Assembly (NCBI RefSeq): GCF_001590685.1
Contig: NZ_CP014616.1
Location: 1,177,001 to 1,241,000 of the forward strand
Length of the DNA: 64,000 nucleotides
Source: Sporosarcina psychrophila
Lineage (GTDB): Bacteria; Bacillota; Bacilli; Bacillales_A; Planococcaceae
Direction of reading: 5' to 3'
Of the stretch, positions 7,498 through 16,688 are shown in pieces. The translations under genes were made by a program, and so were the position numbers. The notes under the pieces are model-generated. The model was not told the DNA's origin. It did no database searches and worked only from the letters and a program-made list of their open reading frames with translations. Position 1 is the stretch's first letter. Every line of letters starts with the position of its first letter.

Positions 7498-8850
7498 ATG
7501 GGGAAGAAAACGTCAGGTGGCAAGGACGAGGCAGCGAATCTTGCTTGGTGGCAATTATCCCTAATTGGAGTAGGTTGCATTATAGGTACAGGTTTTTTCC
7601 TGGCATCAAGTATTGCAATCAAAATGACAGGTCCATCGGTCATTCTAGCCTTTATAATGGCTGCAAGTGCAACGTATATCGTGTTTGAAGCACTAGCGAA
7701 AATGTCTGCAAAGGATCCGCAGAAAGGGTCATTCCGTACCTATGCCAAAAAAGCATATGGACGTTGGGCCGGTTTTAGTAGTGGTTGGGTTTACTGGTGT
7801 TCGGAAATATTAATCATTGGCAGTCAGCTTACGGCGATTTCAATCTTGTCTAGATTTTGGTTTCCTAATGTTAAGTTATGGATATTTGCATCGATCTATG
7901 CCGTTTGCGGGCTCATTGTTCTTTTTATTGGAGCAAAAGCGTTTGGAAAATTAGAAAGCGTATACGCTGTAATGAAAATCGCCGCTATTTTTATGTTTAT
8001 TGTGATTGCCATTTTAGCGCTGACAGGGACGCTTGAGGGCGACCAAAAGGCTGGGATTCCAGAAACAGTAAATGAATTCTTTCCAAACGGATTAATCGGG
8101 TTTTGGAGCGCTCTTTTATTTGCCTTTTACGCTCATGGAGGAATTGAAGTAATGGGCGTAATGGCTATCCATCTTAAAAATAAGGAGGACGCTCCCAAAT
8201 CGGGTAAGGTCATGTTAGGGTTGCTTGGAATAATTTATGTTACCGCACTTTCGTTAGCGCTATTACTGATGCCATATGATAAGTTCAGAGAGAACAAAAG
8301 CCCTTTTGTTGAGGCTTTATCAGGTGTTAGTAATATCGAGTTTTTCCCGCATGTGTTTACAGCTGCAATTATTATTGCCGGGTTTTCAACGATGTCTGCA
8401 TCCCTGTTTTCGGTTACCACGATACTTCTGACAATATCTGAAGATGGAGATGCTCCTAAAATATTCAGTAAACAAACGAAAAAGAAATTCAAAATGCCGT
8501 TACCTGCTATCGCTTTAACATCAACTGGGCTTGTACTTTCTATAGTTACCTCTTTATTATTGCCTGAAAAAGTGTACGAATATATAACCACTGCTGCGGC
8601 ACTAATGCTGCTTTATAATTGGCTTTTCATTTTAGTCATGTATCACAGATTAATTGAGCCGACTACTGCGGATAAAGTAAAAAGAGTGATTGGAATGATT
8701 CTGGTCGTTGCCGCCGTTAGCGGAACACTCTTTCATAAAACAAGTCGACCAGGCTTTTTTATCAGTTTAGTTTTTCTTGCGGTAATCGGGATTGTAGTCA
8801 TATCGTTGCGGAAAAGATGGAAGAAAGAAGAAGCTCAAAATAGTGCGTGA
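7498..8850 (+). CDS. APC-family amino acid permease
   Basis: 450-aa polytopic membrane protein with about 12 membrane segments and the APC signature LIGVGCIIGTGFFLASS in TM1. The SYAKKAYG-type second helix region (GSFRTYAKKAYGRWAGFSSGWVYW) and the later ALLFAFYAHGGIEVMGV segment are also typical. It should import or exchange an amino acid using an ion gradient; the substrate cannot be told. GTGGAGGTG precedes the ATG. Its last 16 bases overlap the end of the convergent LysE gene, so the two share their 3' ends. Confidence 0.85.
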   Translation: MGKKTSGGKDEAANLAWWQLSLIGVGCIIGTGFFLASSIAIKMTGPSVILAFIMAASATYIVFEALAKMSAKDPQKGSFRTYAKKAYGRWAGFSSGWVYWCSEILIIGSQLTAISILSRFWFPNVKLWIFASIYAVCGLIVLFIGAKAFGKLESVYAVMKIAAIFMFIVIAILALTGTLEGDQKAGIPETVNEFFPNGLIGFWSALLFAFYAHGGIEVMGVMAIHLKNKEDAPKSGKVMLGLLGIIYVTALSLALLLMPYDKFRENKSPFVEALSGVSNIEFFPHVFTAAIIIAGFSTMSASLFSVTTILLTISEDGDAPKIFSKQTKKKFKMPLPAIALTSTGLVLSIVTSLLLPEKVYEYITTAAALMLLYNWLFILVMYHRLIEPTTADKVKRVIGMILVVAAVSGTLFHKTSRPGFFISLVFLAVIGIVVISLRKRWKKEEAQNSA

Positions 8851-9461
8851 TAGGCTTGAATACCAAAGTAAATCCCAAATCCGATCATGGCTAGGGACGA
8901 AAAAATGGAAATGAGCTTCAAAAGATTGGTGGATAAAAATCTGCGTGCACCACTGGATATAGTAGCCATTATAGTATCCCATAAAATAATACCGACTATG
9001 ATGGCTATGCTATTGATAATGATTTGATTCCCTGAAAAGTTTTTGGCTGTTTCCGCAAGAACTGAACCATAGATCCCCAGCCAAAAAAGAATAGTAAGCG
9101 GATTCAAAAGTGACATGAAAAAACCTGATAATAAGGAACGTCTAAGACGAGTTTTTTTACCAAATCTCAAAGCTAACTCAATTTTATGTAGCGAAAGTAA
9201 ACTCTCTATACCCGTATATGTAAGAACAAAACAACCAAACGACCAAAGAATTATTTTTACAAGAGGAAACTCAATAATTTGTCCAATCCCGAAATATACC
9301 ATAATCATATACAAGACATCAGCTGTTAAAGCTCCAATACCAAAAATCCAGGCATGAAAAAATCCGTTTTTAATTCCCGTGTCTAGCTGCGCCGCGTTAA
9401 CAGGGCCGATTGGAGCAGCCAAGGATACACCTAAAAAGATATAGGCAACTATTGAATTCAT
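8835..9461 (-). CDS. LysE/RhtB family exporter (copy 1)
   Basis: 208-aa six-helix translocator of the LysE superfamily, which exports amino acids or related small molecules. The N-terminal APIGPVNAAQLDTGIKNGF motif is diagnostic, followed by LLSGFFMSLLNPLTILFWLGIYG. It is about 70% identical by eye to the second copy at 10971-11597, and the leaders of both genes are also alike, indicating duplication. GGGAGG precedes the ATG. An MFS exporter sits between the copies on the same strand. Confidence 0.88.
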   Translation of the reverse strand: MNSIVAYIFLGVSLAAPIGPVNAAQLDTGIKNGFFHAWIFGIGALTADVLYMIMVYFGIGQIIEFPLVKIILWSFGCFVLTYTGIESLLSLHKIELALRFGKKTRLRRSLLSGFFMSLLNPLTILFWLGIYGSVLAETAKNFSGNQIIINSIAIIVGIILWDTIMATISSGARRFLSTNLLKLISIFSSLAMIGFGIYFGIQAYHALF

Positions 9462-9546
9462 GAAAAAGTCCTCCCTTAAAATGATGTCTATGCATCTTAT
9501 TCGAAGGGAGTGACCTGTACAACTATCTAAAGGAGAAATTCTACTT

Positions 9547-9590
9547 AAAAAAAGGACTTAGCAACAACCGCTGCTAGGTCCTTTTTTTAC
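9547..9590 (-). terminator. Intrinsic terminator downstream of the MFS gene
   Basis: AAAGGACTTAGCA / TGCTAGGTCCTTT stem with eight-base loop and flanking A/T runs. It separates the MFS gene from copy 1 of lysE. Confidence 0.85.
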
Positions 9591-10819
9591 GCTGTTTTAT
9601 TCGTTTTTTCAATTTCCTCGACTTTGATGAACTTAAAGACAATGAACAATAGGATGAATCCCAAAACACCTGCAGTAATATAGCTGACATTGAGAAAGTT
9701 TTTCATAGCAAGTGACATAATAGGGGGACCAGCTGCAACACCGATAAATCTCGCTGAGCTATAAAAAGAGGAAACCGTGCCCCTTAACTCTTTTTTTATG
9801 TTTTCTGTAATAATAGCGTCGAGTGCAGGCAATAATGCACCAATAGCTATTCCAACTATACTCGTTACCACTAACAGAAGGATCAGTTTTTTACTTGTAA
9901 ACCCCACGAATATGACGCTGACGGACATTGCGATCAAGCACATAATCATTACTTTTTTTATCGTCTTTAGATCCCCTTTAATTTTTCGACCGGAAATAAA
10001 CGAAGCAATACAAAGTAACAGAAGCGGTATGGCCAAAACAAACCCTTTTTTTATGCCCTTTATATCATGAACTTTTTCAAGGTTTTCTGATAGGAAAAAT
10101 AACATACTGAATAATATCAGCATAACCAGGACCCCATTAAGGAATACGGTATACAACCATTTTCCTTCCACCTTGAATACTTTTTTTGTGTTACTTAAAA
10201 ACTGCTTAAACTTCACAGGATCATCTTTTTCTTTGGGGACTTTAACAAAGAAAAAAATAAGTGCAAAAGAAATTAAACTAAGCGCTGAAATAGAGAAGAA
10301 CGGCAGGAACCACAAAATAGCGGCAAATACTGAACCTAAGATGGGACTTAATACTTTTCCAAACGTGTTCGACGTTTCAATAATTCCTAAACAAGAACTC
10401 ATTTTTTCATCATCATCTTGATAAAGGTCACCCACAAGTGGCAAAATAATTGGCATGGCTCCAGCCGCCCCTATTCCCTGTAGGATTCTACCAACGATAA
10501 TCATTGTGTATGGGTCCTCCATTTTCCATGAAGCAAACCCGGCAATCAGACCCCCGATTAAAGCGAAGATTAAACTCGGTAATATAACCATTTTCCTACC
10601 AAAACGGTCTGATAAATAGCCGGCTACTGGTATTAGAAAAATAGCCGCGACTGAATAGCTTGTAATGATCATGCTCGACTGAAAAGATGTGATTCCGACC
10701 TTTTCTTCCAGTATCGGGAGCACTGGAATAAGCATGGAATTCCCTAGTGTCATGATAAGAGGGATTGAAGCCATACTTACAGTGCACCATATACTTACTT
10801 GTACCGTACTTTTTCCCAT
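9587..10819 (-). CDS. MFS multidrug/tetracycline-type efflux transporter
   Basis: 410-aa protein of the drug:H+ antiporter class, with 12 predicted membrane segments. Motif A, GYLSDRFGRKMVI, lies between TM2 and TM3. Motif C-like glycines appear in TM5 (NTFGKVLSPILGSVF), and GRILQGIGAAGAMP in TM4 matches motif B. Start is ATG 10819, because GAGGTG is eight bases upstream; the GTG two codons earlier is too close. It lies between two LysE copies, so the locus is an export cluster. Substrate unknown. Confidence 0.87.
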   Translation of the reverse strand: MGKSTVQVSIWCTVSMASIPLIMTLGNSMLIPVLPILEEKVGITSFQSSMIITSYSVAAIFLIPVAGYLSDRFGRKMVILPSLIFALIGGLIAGFASWKMEDPYTMIIVGRILQGIGAAGAMPIILPLVGDLYQDDDEKMSSCLGIIETSNTFGKVLSPILGSVFAAILWFLPFFSISALSLISFALIFFFVKVPKEKDDPVKFKQFLSNTKKVFKVEGKWLYTVFLNGVLVMLILFSMLFFLSENLEKVHDIKGIKKGFVLAIPLLLLCIASFISGRKIKGDLKTIKKVMIMCLIAMSVSVIFVGFTSKKLILLLVVTSIVGIAIGALLPALDAIITENIKKELRGTVSSFYSSARFIGVAAGPPIMSLAMKNFLNVSYITAGVLGFILLFIVFKFIKVEEIEKTNKTA

Positions 10820-10970
10820 TACCACACCTCGACTAATCGTGTTTTTGACTAATACAGGTATGGTCTCCTTGTGTGTTCATTTTATGCGTTAAATGTTTTT
10901 GTATAGTCTTTTACTAAACAGTACTATGTGAAAAGGGGGGGGAATAATCACCAAACCTTGTGAGGGCGTA

Positions 10971-11597
10971 TTAAAATAACGCTTGAAAAGCCTGCATGCC
11001 GAAGTAGATTCCGAAACCAATCATAATTATGGATGAAATAAGGGAGACGATTTTCAAAAGCTTGGTGGATAATAATTTACGAGCTCCACTCGATAAAAAG
11101 GACATAATAAAATCTACTAAAATAATGCCAACCAAAATGGCGATACTATTAATAATAATTTGATATCCTGTAGAGACTCCAGCCGTATTCGCGAGTATGG
11201 AACCATATATCCCTAGCCAAAAAAGGATGGTCAGTGGATTCAACAATGACATGAAGAATCCAGATAGTATTGATTTTCTAAGTCGGACTCTTTTACCGGA
11301 TTTCAAATTCATCTCAATTTTATGTAGCGATAGTAAATTTTCTATACCCGTATACAACAGTACAAAACAGCCAAAAGACCAAAGAATTATTCTCATTAAA
11401 GGCGAATCAATAAATTGACCAACGCCAAAATACACTATGAACATATACATGATGTCGGTTGTCAAAGCACCAAGACTAAAAAACCAGGCATGAAAAAAAC
11501 CATTTTTAATACCCGTATTTAATAAGACGGACTTAACCGGTCCAATTGGTGCAGCCATTGATATGCCTAAAAAGATATAGGTGAATATTGAATTCAT
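10971..11597 (-). CDS. LysE/RhtB family exporter (copy 2)
   Basis: 208 aa, the same length as copy 1 and closely similar throughout: APIGPVKSVLLNTGIKNGF at the N-terminus, GFFMSLLNPLTILFWLGIYGS in the middle. Differences cluster in loops and at the substrate-facing start of TM1 (VKSVLL against VNAAQL), so the two may differ in specificity. GGAGGG precedes the ATG. No terminator is evident between this gene and the MFS gene, so some readthrough into it is possible. Confidence 0.88.
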   Translation of the reverse strand: MNSIFTYIFLGISMAAPIGPVKSVLLNTGIKNGFFHAWFFSLGALTTDIMYMFIVYFGVGQFIDSPLMRIILWSFGCFVLLYTGIENLLSLHKIEMNLKSGKRVRLRKSILSGFFMSLLNPLTILFWLGIYGSILANTAGVSTGYQIIINSIAILVGIILVDFIMSFLSSGARKLLSTKLLKIVSLISSIIMIGFGIYFGMQAFQALF

Positions 11598-11928
11598 GAA
11601 TAGCCCTCCACTAATATGACGTCATTTCATTTTATTCAAAGGCGATGACTTATAGGACTATTTAAAGGGGGGAATTCAAATGGAATGTTTGAGGTTGTAT
11701 TCTCTGCTTTAGAAGCGTTTTTATTAACATAATATTAAGTTGCGATGGCTCCGTTCATCTGATTAAAGACTGCCTTTATATAGTGGATTTGGTAAGAAGC
11801 AAAGATAAATCTCGATTTAGTAAACAACACTTTGCCTCGTGATTTCCGAAAAAAGATAATTCGTTGAAGTTGGATAACTTGTGATAAACTATTTTAGAAG
11901 CCGAAATAATTTACCAGGGGGAAATCAT
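11598..11928. other. Intergenic leader of lysE copy 2 and of the aminopeptidase
   Basis: 11598-11680 resembles the stretch upstream of lysE copy 1 (9462-9545): both carry TTATTC.AA.G, GACTATTTAAAGGGG/CAACTATCTAAAGGAG and GAATTC-like endings. The duplication thus included the promoter region. I see no gene in the rest. Confidence 0.5.
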
Positions 11929-13314
11929 ATGTCTAATGAAGTAAAAGTTATTTTCGCAAACAATCCAATTGTTTCGGGAAATGCTGCGATCAAACAATTC
12001 GTAGCCAATCAAAAGGCGGGGCATAGTTCTATATTAATCGGAGAAACACATTATATTGTGGTAAAAGAGTGTAAAGAAAAAGATATGACACTAGAGAAAG
12101 TTCGCGCAACAGCAGGGAATATTGCTCGAGATGTAAGCGCTCAAAAAGCCGAAACAGCAATTGTAGAAGCGCAAGTTCTTTCGGATGCCTATACAAAGTT
12201 GGATAAAGGATCTGTGCTGACAGCATTTACAGAAGGATGGGAACTAGGAGCGTACCAGTTTGTTACATATAAATCGGATGTCACAGCATTCCAAACTAAG
12301 CTTCATGTAGTTGGAGACGAAGCGAAGCCATTCGTTGAAGCAGGGAAGATTCGTGCGGCAGCAACTGCATTCTCACGCGACTTGATGAATGAACTGTCAA
12401 ACGTCTTAAATCCAGAAACATTCCCGGAAGTATTGAAGAACAACTTTGAAGGTACTGGCGTTGAAGTGAATGTGTTCGATAAAGAAAAGCTTAAGGAAAT
12501 GAAGATGAACGGCGTCCTGACAGTCGCGCGTGGCAGTATCTACAAGCCTTCATTCGTTGAACTAGTTTACAAAGGTGACGCATCGAAACCGCTTGTGGCA
12601 CTCGTCGGTAAAGGCGTGACATTCGATACAGGTGGCATCAGCTTGAAGGGCGGCAAAGACCTAAGTGATATGCGCATAGATATGGGGGGAGCAGCTGCTG
12701 TTTCTGGTGCACTCACATTGCTTGCGAAATCGAACGCGAAAGTGAATGTCGTGGCACTTATTCCAATTGTGGAAAACATGCCTGACAACACATCAGTTTT
12801 ACCAGGAGAAGTTATTACATACAAAAATGGATTGACGGTGCAAGTCGGCAATACCGATGCAGAAGGACGCCTCATTTTAGCAGATGCACTTATTCGTGCA
12901 GGCGAATGGAAAGCGGACTACATCGTCGATATCGCAACTCTCACAGGCGCAATCGTCAATGCACTCGGCACTGAAATCGGTGGCGTTTTCGGAGATGAAG
13001 AACTTTCTGCCCAAATGAAAAAAATCGGCGATCAAAACGGTGATTTCATCTGGCCGATGCCATTAGTCGAAGCGTATGATAAGTCTTTAGAAAGTGATTA
13101 TGCGGACATGAACAACATCAGTTCATTAGGCGGGGCAGGATCCATCACGGCAGGCTTATTCCTTCGTCGTTTTGTACCGAAAGAAAGTAAATGGTTACAT
13201 GTCGATATGGCGGGCATGATGAGTAAAAACAGTGCTTCAGGATACTATGCAAAATCCGCGACAGGCTACGGTGCACGCCTGTTGGCTGACTTTACAACAT
13301 ATGTTTCAAACTAA
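11929..13314 (+). CDS. M17 family leucyl aminopeptidase
   Basis: 461-aa cytosolic dizinc/dimanganese aminopeptidase that removes N-terminal residues in peptide turnover. The catalytic half shows GKGVTFDTGGISLK, MRIDMGGAA and the signature NTDAEGRL at residues 308-315. ATLTGA and the glycine-rich GYGARLL end are in place. Start is ATG 11929 with CAGGGGGAAA upstream; the longer frame from 11881 has no ribosome site. A terminator follows directly, so monocistronic. Confidence 0.92.
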   Translation: MSNEVKVIFANNPIVSGNAAIKQFVANQKAGHSSILIGETHYIVVKECKEKDMTLEKVRATAGNIARDVSAQKAETAIVEAQVLSDAYTKLDKGSVLTAFTEGWELGAYQFVTYKSDVTAFQTKLHVVGDEAKPFVEAGKIRAAATAFSRDLMNELSNVLNPETFPEVLKNNFEGTGVEVNVFDKEKLKEMKMNGVLTVARGSIYKPSFVELVYKGDASKPLVALVGKGVTFDTGGISLKGGKDLSDMRIDMGGAAAVSGALTLLAKSNAKVNVVALIPIVENMPDNTSVLPGEVITYKNGLTVQVGNTDAEGRLILADALIRAGEWKADYIVDIATLTGAIVNALGTEIGGVFGDEELSAQMKKIGDQNGDFIWPMPLVEAYDKSLESDYADMNNISSLGGAGSITAGLFLRRFVPKESKWLHVDMAGMMSKNSASGYYAKSATGYGARLLADFTTYVSN

Positions 13315-13315
13315 A

Positions 13316-13354
13316 AAAGAAAGTACTCAGTTATCTTGCTGGGTACTTTCTTGT
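13316..13354 (+). terminator. Intrinsic terminator after leucyl aminopeptidase
   Basis: GAAAGTACTCAG / CTGGGTACTTTC stem with T-rich tail. Confidence 0.75.
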
Positions 13355-13634
13355 TATTTGTGAAATTGACCGTGTAGTGCTCAAATTATATAGGTACTCA
13401 TACAACTAACATCTACATATTACCTCTATTTCTACCTATTATTCCTGGTAGAATGAAAGGCTGGAAACTAATCAATATAAAAAAATTAGGATTTAGTGAA
13501 ATTTGTTTTTATTGCAAGTGACGTGTACATTAGTGAATTCAGCATATGCACCTCCCAAAAGGCTCTTGTATTTTTCAGTGCGATTTACTGTACTTATACT
13601 TGTGAAGTAACTGCTGTAATTTAGAAGTAAATAG
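13355..13634. other. Intergenic, no gene seen
   Basis: AT-rich spacer between the aminopeptidase terminator and the end of ecsB. It contains CCTCCCAAAAGGCTCTTG, which faintly recalls the 3' part of the repeat elements at 48.3 and 61.7 kb, but this is too short to call. Confidence 0.4.
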
Positions 13635-14822
13635 TTATTCAGGTTGTCTCATAATTCGTTTTGATGCAAAAAAGTAAACAAACCAATATATAACTAACAA
13701 CTCCGAGAAAATTATTACAACCACTTTTATAAGAGGATTAGGACTAAACGAAGCCAAGTTGAAAAAAAGTAGCTGCACGATTAATAGGTTCATTAGTAGT
13801 TTTTGAAAAGACTGCTTAAGGGCCTTAATTGATACGGGATAAATACGGGAACTGTTATTTATCGAGTATTGTAAAGGAAGTAACTGGTACCCAGATAAAA
13901 ATAACAGTGGAAAAGCTATAATCCAGCCATTAGCAGGAAAGAAAAAATGAATGCTAATCCCTATTAAGGTTAATCTTGCATACAAATAATAAAATTCATT
14001 ATACCTAATAAACAAGTGTGAAAATAAGTATGTGTAAGAAGAAGATTGCTTATAAGTTATTACGTTCTTTATTAGCCAACCCAAGAACCTCCTGCGTTTA
14101 AACGAATGCTGAAGATGGGGGACATCAATATATAGATTAATAAATTTGTAAATCTTTAATAGGGACTTCTCTTCTTGGCTTATTAAATAGTCCCAATTAA
14201 GCCCCGTTCCTTTCTTATTAAATACATAGAACCAAATGAAGGAATTGATAATTAGTAAAGTACCTGCAATTACCCACAGACCCGTAAACATCAAATAAAT
14301 AATAGTATAAAATGTTAGAAATCGAATGACTTTGTGAATTAACTTATGAAGTTTAGTAGTCATCCATTGTTCAATCCAAGTCAGGCGAATATTCAAGAGG
14401 ATTAAGCCTGAAAAAGTAATAAGGACTGTAATCGAAATAATTTCAGTCTGTTTTACAAGAGGACTAATAATTATTAACATGATTAGTAGTTTGATTACAT
14501 CCATAAAAGTGCTATAAAACATCGATTTTTTAAAATATGAGGATAACACTGTCTCTGCTGGCATTAAAAAGATGACATCAGCTTTTTTGACAAATGTCCG
14601 AATGTTCGTCATCAAAAAAGTAAACGTAATTACTAATGACGCTATCATTTCGGTTGGAAGAAAGGGAGGTAACCATTGAAGAAATTTCACGTAGTAATAA
14701 AGAAAAATACTACCAAAAATGATAAAAGAATAAAATACACCCATTGCAATAAGTGAAATGTATTTTACGATTTCAACATAAAATTCCTTCAATCTTTTAT
14801 CCCATATTGAATTAATTTCCAT
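13635..14822 (-). CDS. ecsB: EcsB-type ABC transporter permease without its ATPase
   Basis: 395 aa with about eight to ten hydrophobic segments. The sequence follows EcsB throughout (opening WDKRLKEFYVEIVKYISLIAMG; later FFKKADVIFLMPAE-type loop with FVKKADVIFLMPAETVLSSYF). In B. subtilis EcsB is the membrane subunit partnered by the ATPase EcsA and affects secretion, competence and intramembrane proteolysis. Here neither ecsA nor ecsC is beside it, so it must use an ATPase encoded elsewhere or be a stand-alone paralogue. It has its own promoter. Confidence 0.8.
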   Translation of the reverse strand: MEINSIWDKRLKEFYVEIVKYISLIAMGVFYSFIIFGSIFLYYYVKFLQWLPPFLPTEMIASLVITFTFLMTNIRTFVKKADVIFLMPAETVLSSYFKKSMFYSTFMDVIKLLIMLIIISPLVKQTEIISITVLITFSGLILLNIRLTWIEQWMTTKLHKLIHKVIRFLTFYTIIYLMFTGLWVIAGTLLIINSFIWFYVFNKKGTGLNWDYLISQEEKSLLKIYKFINLYIDVPHLQHSFKRRRFLGWLIKNVITYKQSSSYTYLFSHLFIRYNEFYYLYARLTLIGISIHFFFPANGWIIAFPLLFLSGYQLLPLQYSINNSSRIYPVSIKALKQSFQKLLMNLLIVQLLFFNLASFSPNPLIKVVVIIFSELLVIYWFVYFFASKRIMRQPE

Positions 14823-14848
14823 TATATCACCATGACTTTCGAATATGT

Positions 14849-14878
14849 ACTATACTATAAGGGATATTTACTAGGCAA
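14849..14878 (-). promoter_or_regulatory. Probable SigA promoter of ecsB
   Basis: On the minus strand TTGCCT (14873-14878) and TATAGT (14849-14854) are separated by 18 bases, ending 27 bases before the ecsB start. Confidence 0.45.
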
Positions 14879-15000
14879 AGTTATCCCTATAGTATATCTT
14901 ATATAGTGAGTGTATACCATATATAGGAAGCCGTAGTCTATCCACAACCAATAAAATGCTTCCTAATCCTGTACATATTTTTTGTTAATAATCCAAGCAA

Positions 15001-15030
15001 TTCAACAGTTCTCTAAATAACCGATATAAT
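15001..15030 (+). promoter_or_regulatory. Probable SigA promoter of the diguanylate cyclase
   Basis: TTCAAC (15001-15006) and a perfect TATAAT (15025-15030) with 18-base spacing, 39 bases before the start codon. Confidence 0.5.
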
Positions 15031-15068
15031 AATAGAAGTGAAATACAACAAAAAAAGAGGTATTAAAT

Positions 15069-16616
15069 ATGATCAAGACATTACGATTCTGGATAACGCT
15101 TCTCGTATCATTTGCGATGATTGGTATTCTCAGTATCACGTTGTTATCTGGATATTTTGTTACAAAAGAAAATTTAATAAATAACTCCCTAGAGATTAAT
15201 AGAGTTTACTCAATGAAGCTGTCGCAACTAACGGAAGAAGTATTTAAAGGAATGCAAAGTAATTTGCAAGTTAAAGCGTCTGAAATGAGTGCTGAAATTG
15301 ACGATGCTGAAAAGTTAACTGAAAAACTTGCGGACTTAATAAGCAGTAGTAAAAACTTTAACTCGCTCTCCGTTGTAAACAAAGATGGCGTAGTACTTGC
15401 CACCTCGCCGGAAGTGGGTATAGTAGGGAAGAAACTAGATACAGAAGGTCCAAAAGAAGCACTATATGAAAGAAAGAACCTGATCTCTACGCCTTACAGA
15501 GCTGCAACCGGCAGACTGCTTATTTTAATTTCCACCCCATTGTGGAACGAAAAAAATGAATACCTCGTTTTTTTAAGCGGCACGATTTATTTGCAGGAAG
15601 ATAATATTATTCATGATATTCTTCATGAACACTTTGCTACGGACGGATCTTATGTGTGGGTAGTCGATAATAGGGGGATGCTGGTTTATCATCCAAATCC
15701 TGAACGTATTGGTGAGAATATCAGTGAAAATGAAGTTACACAAAAAGTACTGAGACATAAAAGTGGAGCACAAAAAGTTACAAACTCAGAAGGAAAGGAG
15801 TTTCTTGCTGGGTACACATACATTAAGTCGAGTAAGTGGGGAGTTGTTTCCCAAACACCTTATGTAGCAAGCATTGAACCTTTGAAGGGGATGGTCTACA
15901 AAATGTTACTGTATGCCCTTCCTTTTATCCTATTCTTTTTCTTGTTAACCATTGTTCTGTCCGGGAGATTATCATATCCGTTGCGTAAATTGGCGACATT
16001 TTCGGCAAATCTAAAAGAAAATGGGGGACAAAGCGAATGTGCTGACATTCCAACATGGTATTTTGAGGCTAAGCAGTTAAATGAAACAATTCACGAATAC
16101 GCAAACAGTCAGCAACAGAGGGTTGAGGATTATAAGGAACGCTCCTACACAGACCCTCTTACCGGACTAAAGAATCGCAGGTACGGAGACAAAATCACTG
16201 CAAAATGGACTATGGAAAATCGACCATTTTCTATGATTATGATTGATATCGACCATTTTAAAGCTGTCAATGATCGATATGGCCATCAAATCGGAGATGA
16301 AGTGCTTAAGTTTCTATCTGGAAAAATGAGCGAAATTATACGGGGCGACGATGTCTGTATTAGATTGGGTGGGGAAGAGTTTGTAATCCTGCTAGCTGAA
16401 ACGGATGTCAAGGAAGCAATGGATATCGCTGAAAGACTTCGTATAAATGTCACGTCAACTATATGTCCAACAAATAATAATATAACAATTTCATTAGGTG
16501 TCGGTAGTTATCATAGTAATCGGGAATCAATACTAGAACTATTCAGCAGGGTAGACAAAGCATTATATCAAGCAAAAGTGGATGGAAGGAATAGAGTTGT
16601 GCTATCTGAAAATTAA
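15069..16616 (+). CDS. Membrane dCache sensor diguanylate cyclase
   Basis: 515 aa. TM1 lies at about residues 7-30, an extracytoplasmic dCache-like sensor at about 35-275 and TM2 at about 278-300, followed by a short linker and a C-terminal GGDEF domain (about 355-512). The active site reads GGEEF near residue 433, and the upstream RGDD fits the RxxD product-inhibition site, so the enzyme should make c-di-GMP and be feedback controlled. DIDHFKAVND carries the metal and substrate residues. The ligand is unknown. Monocistronic, ending at a strong terminator. Confidence 0.9.
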   Translation: MIKTLRFWITLLVSFAMIGILSITLLSGYFVTKENLINNSLEINRVYSMKLSQLTEEVFKGMQSNLQVKASEMSAEIDDAEKLTEKLADLISSSKNFNSLSVVNKDGVVLATSPEVGIVGKKLDTEGPKEALYERKNLISTPYRAATGRLLILISTPLWNEKNEYLVFLSGTIYLQEDNIIHDILHEHFATDGSYVWVVDNRGMLVYHPNPERIGENISENEVTQKVLRHKSGAQKVTNSEGKEFLAGYTYIKSSKWGVVSQTPYVASIEPLKGMVYKMLLYALPFILFFFLLTIVLSGRLSYPLRKLATFSANLKENGGQSECADIPTWYFEAKQLNETIHEYANSQQQRVEDYKERSYTDPLTGLKNRRYGDKITAKWTMENRPFSMIMIDIDHFKAVNDRYGHQIGDEVLKFLSGKMSEIIRGDDVCIRLGGEEFVILLAETDVKEAMDIAERLRINVTSTICPTNNNITISLGVGSYHSNRESILELFSRVDKALYQAKVDGRNRVVLSEN

Positions 16617-16644
16617 ATAGCCTCGATTTTGCCCGTGAAATCAC

Positions 16645-16688
16645 AAAAGGAAAGACCTCGTTACTTTAAACGAGGTCTTTCCTTTTAT
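16645..16688. terminator. Bidirectional terminator
   Basis: AAAGGAAAGACCTCGTT / ACGAGGTCTTTCCTTT stem with A-run and T-run on both sides. It serves the cyclase gene and the convergent methyltransferase gene. Confidence 0.9.
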
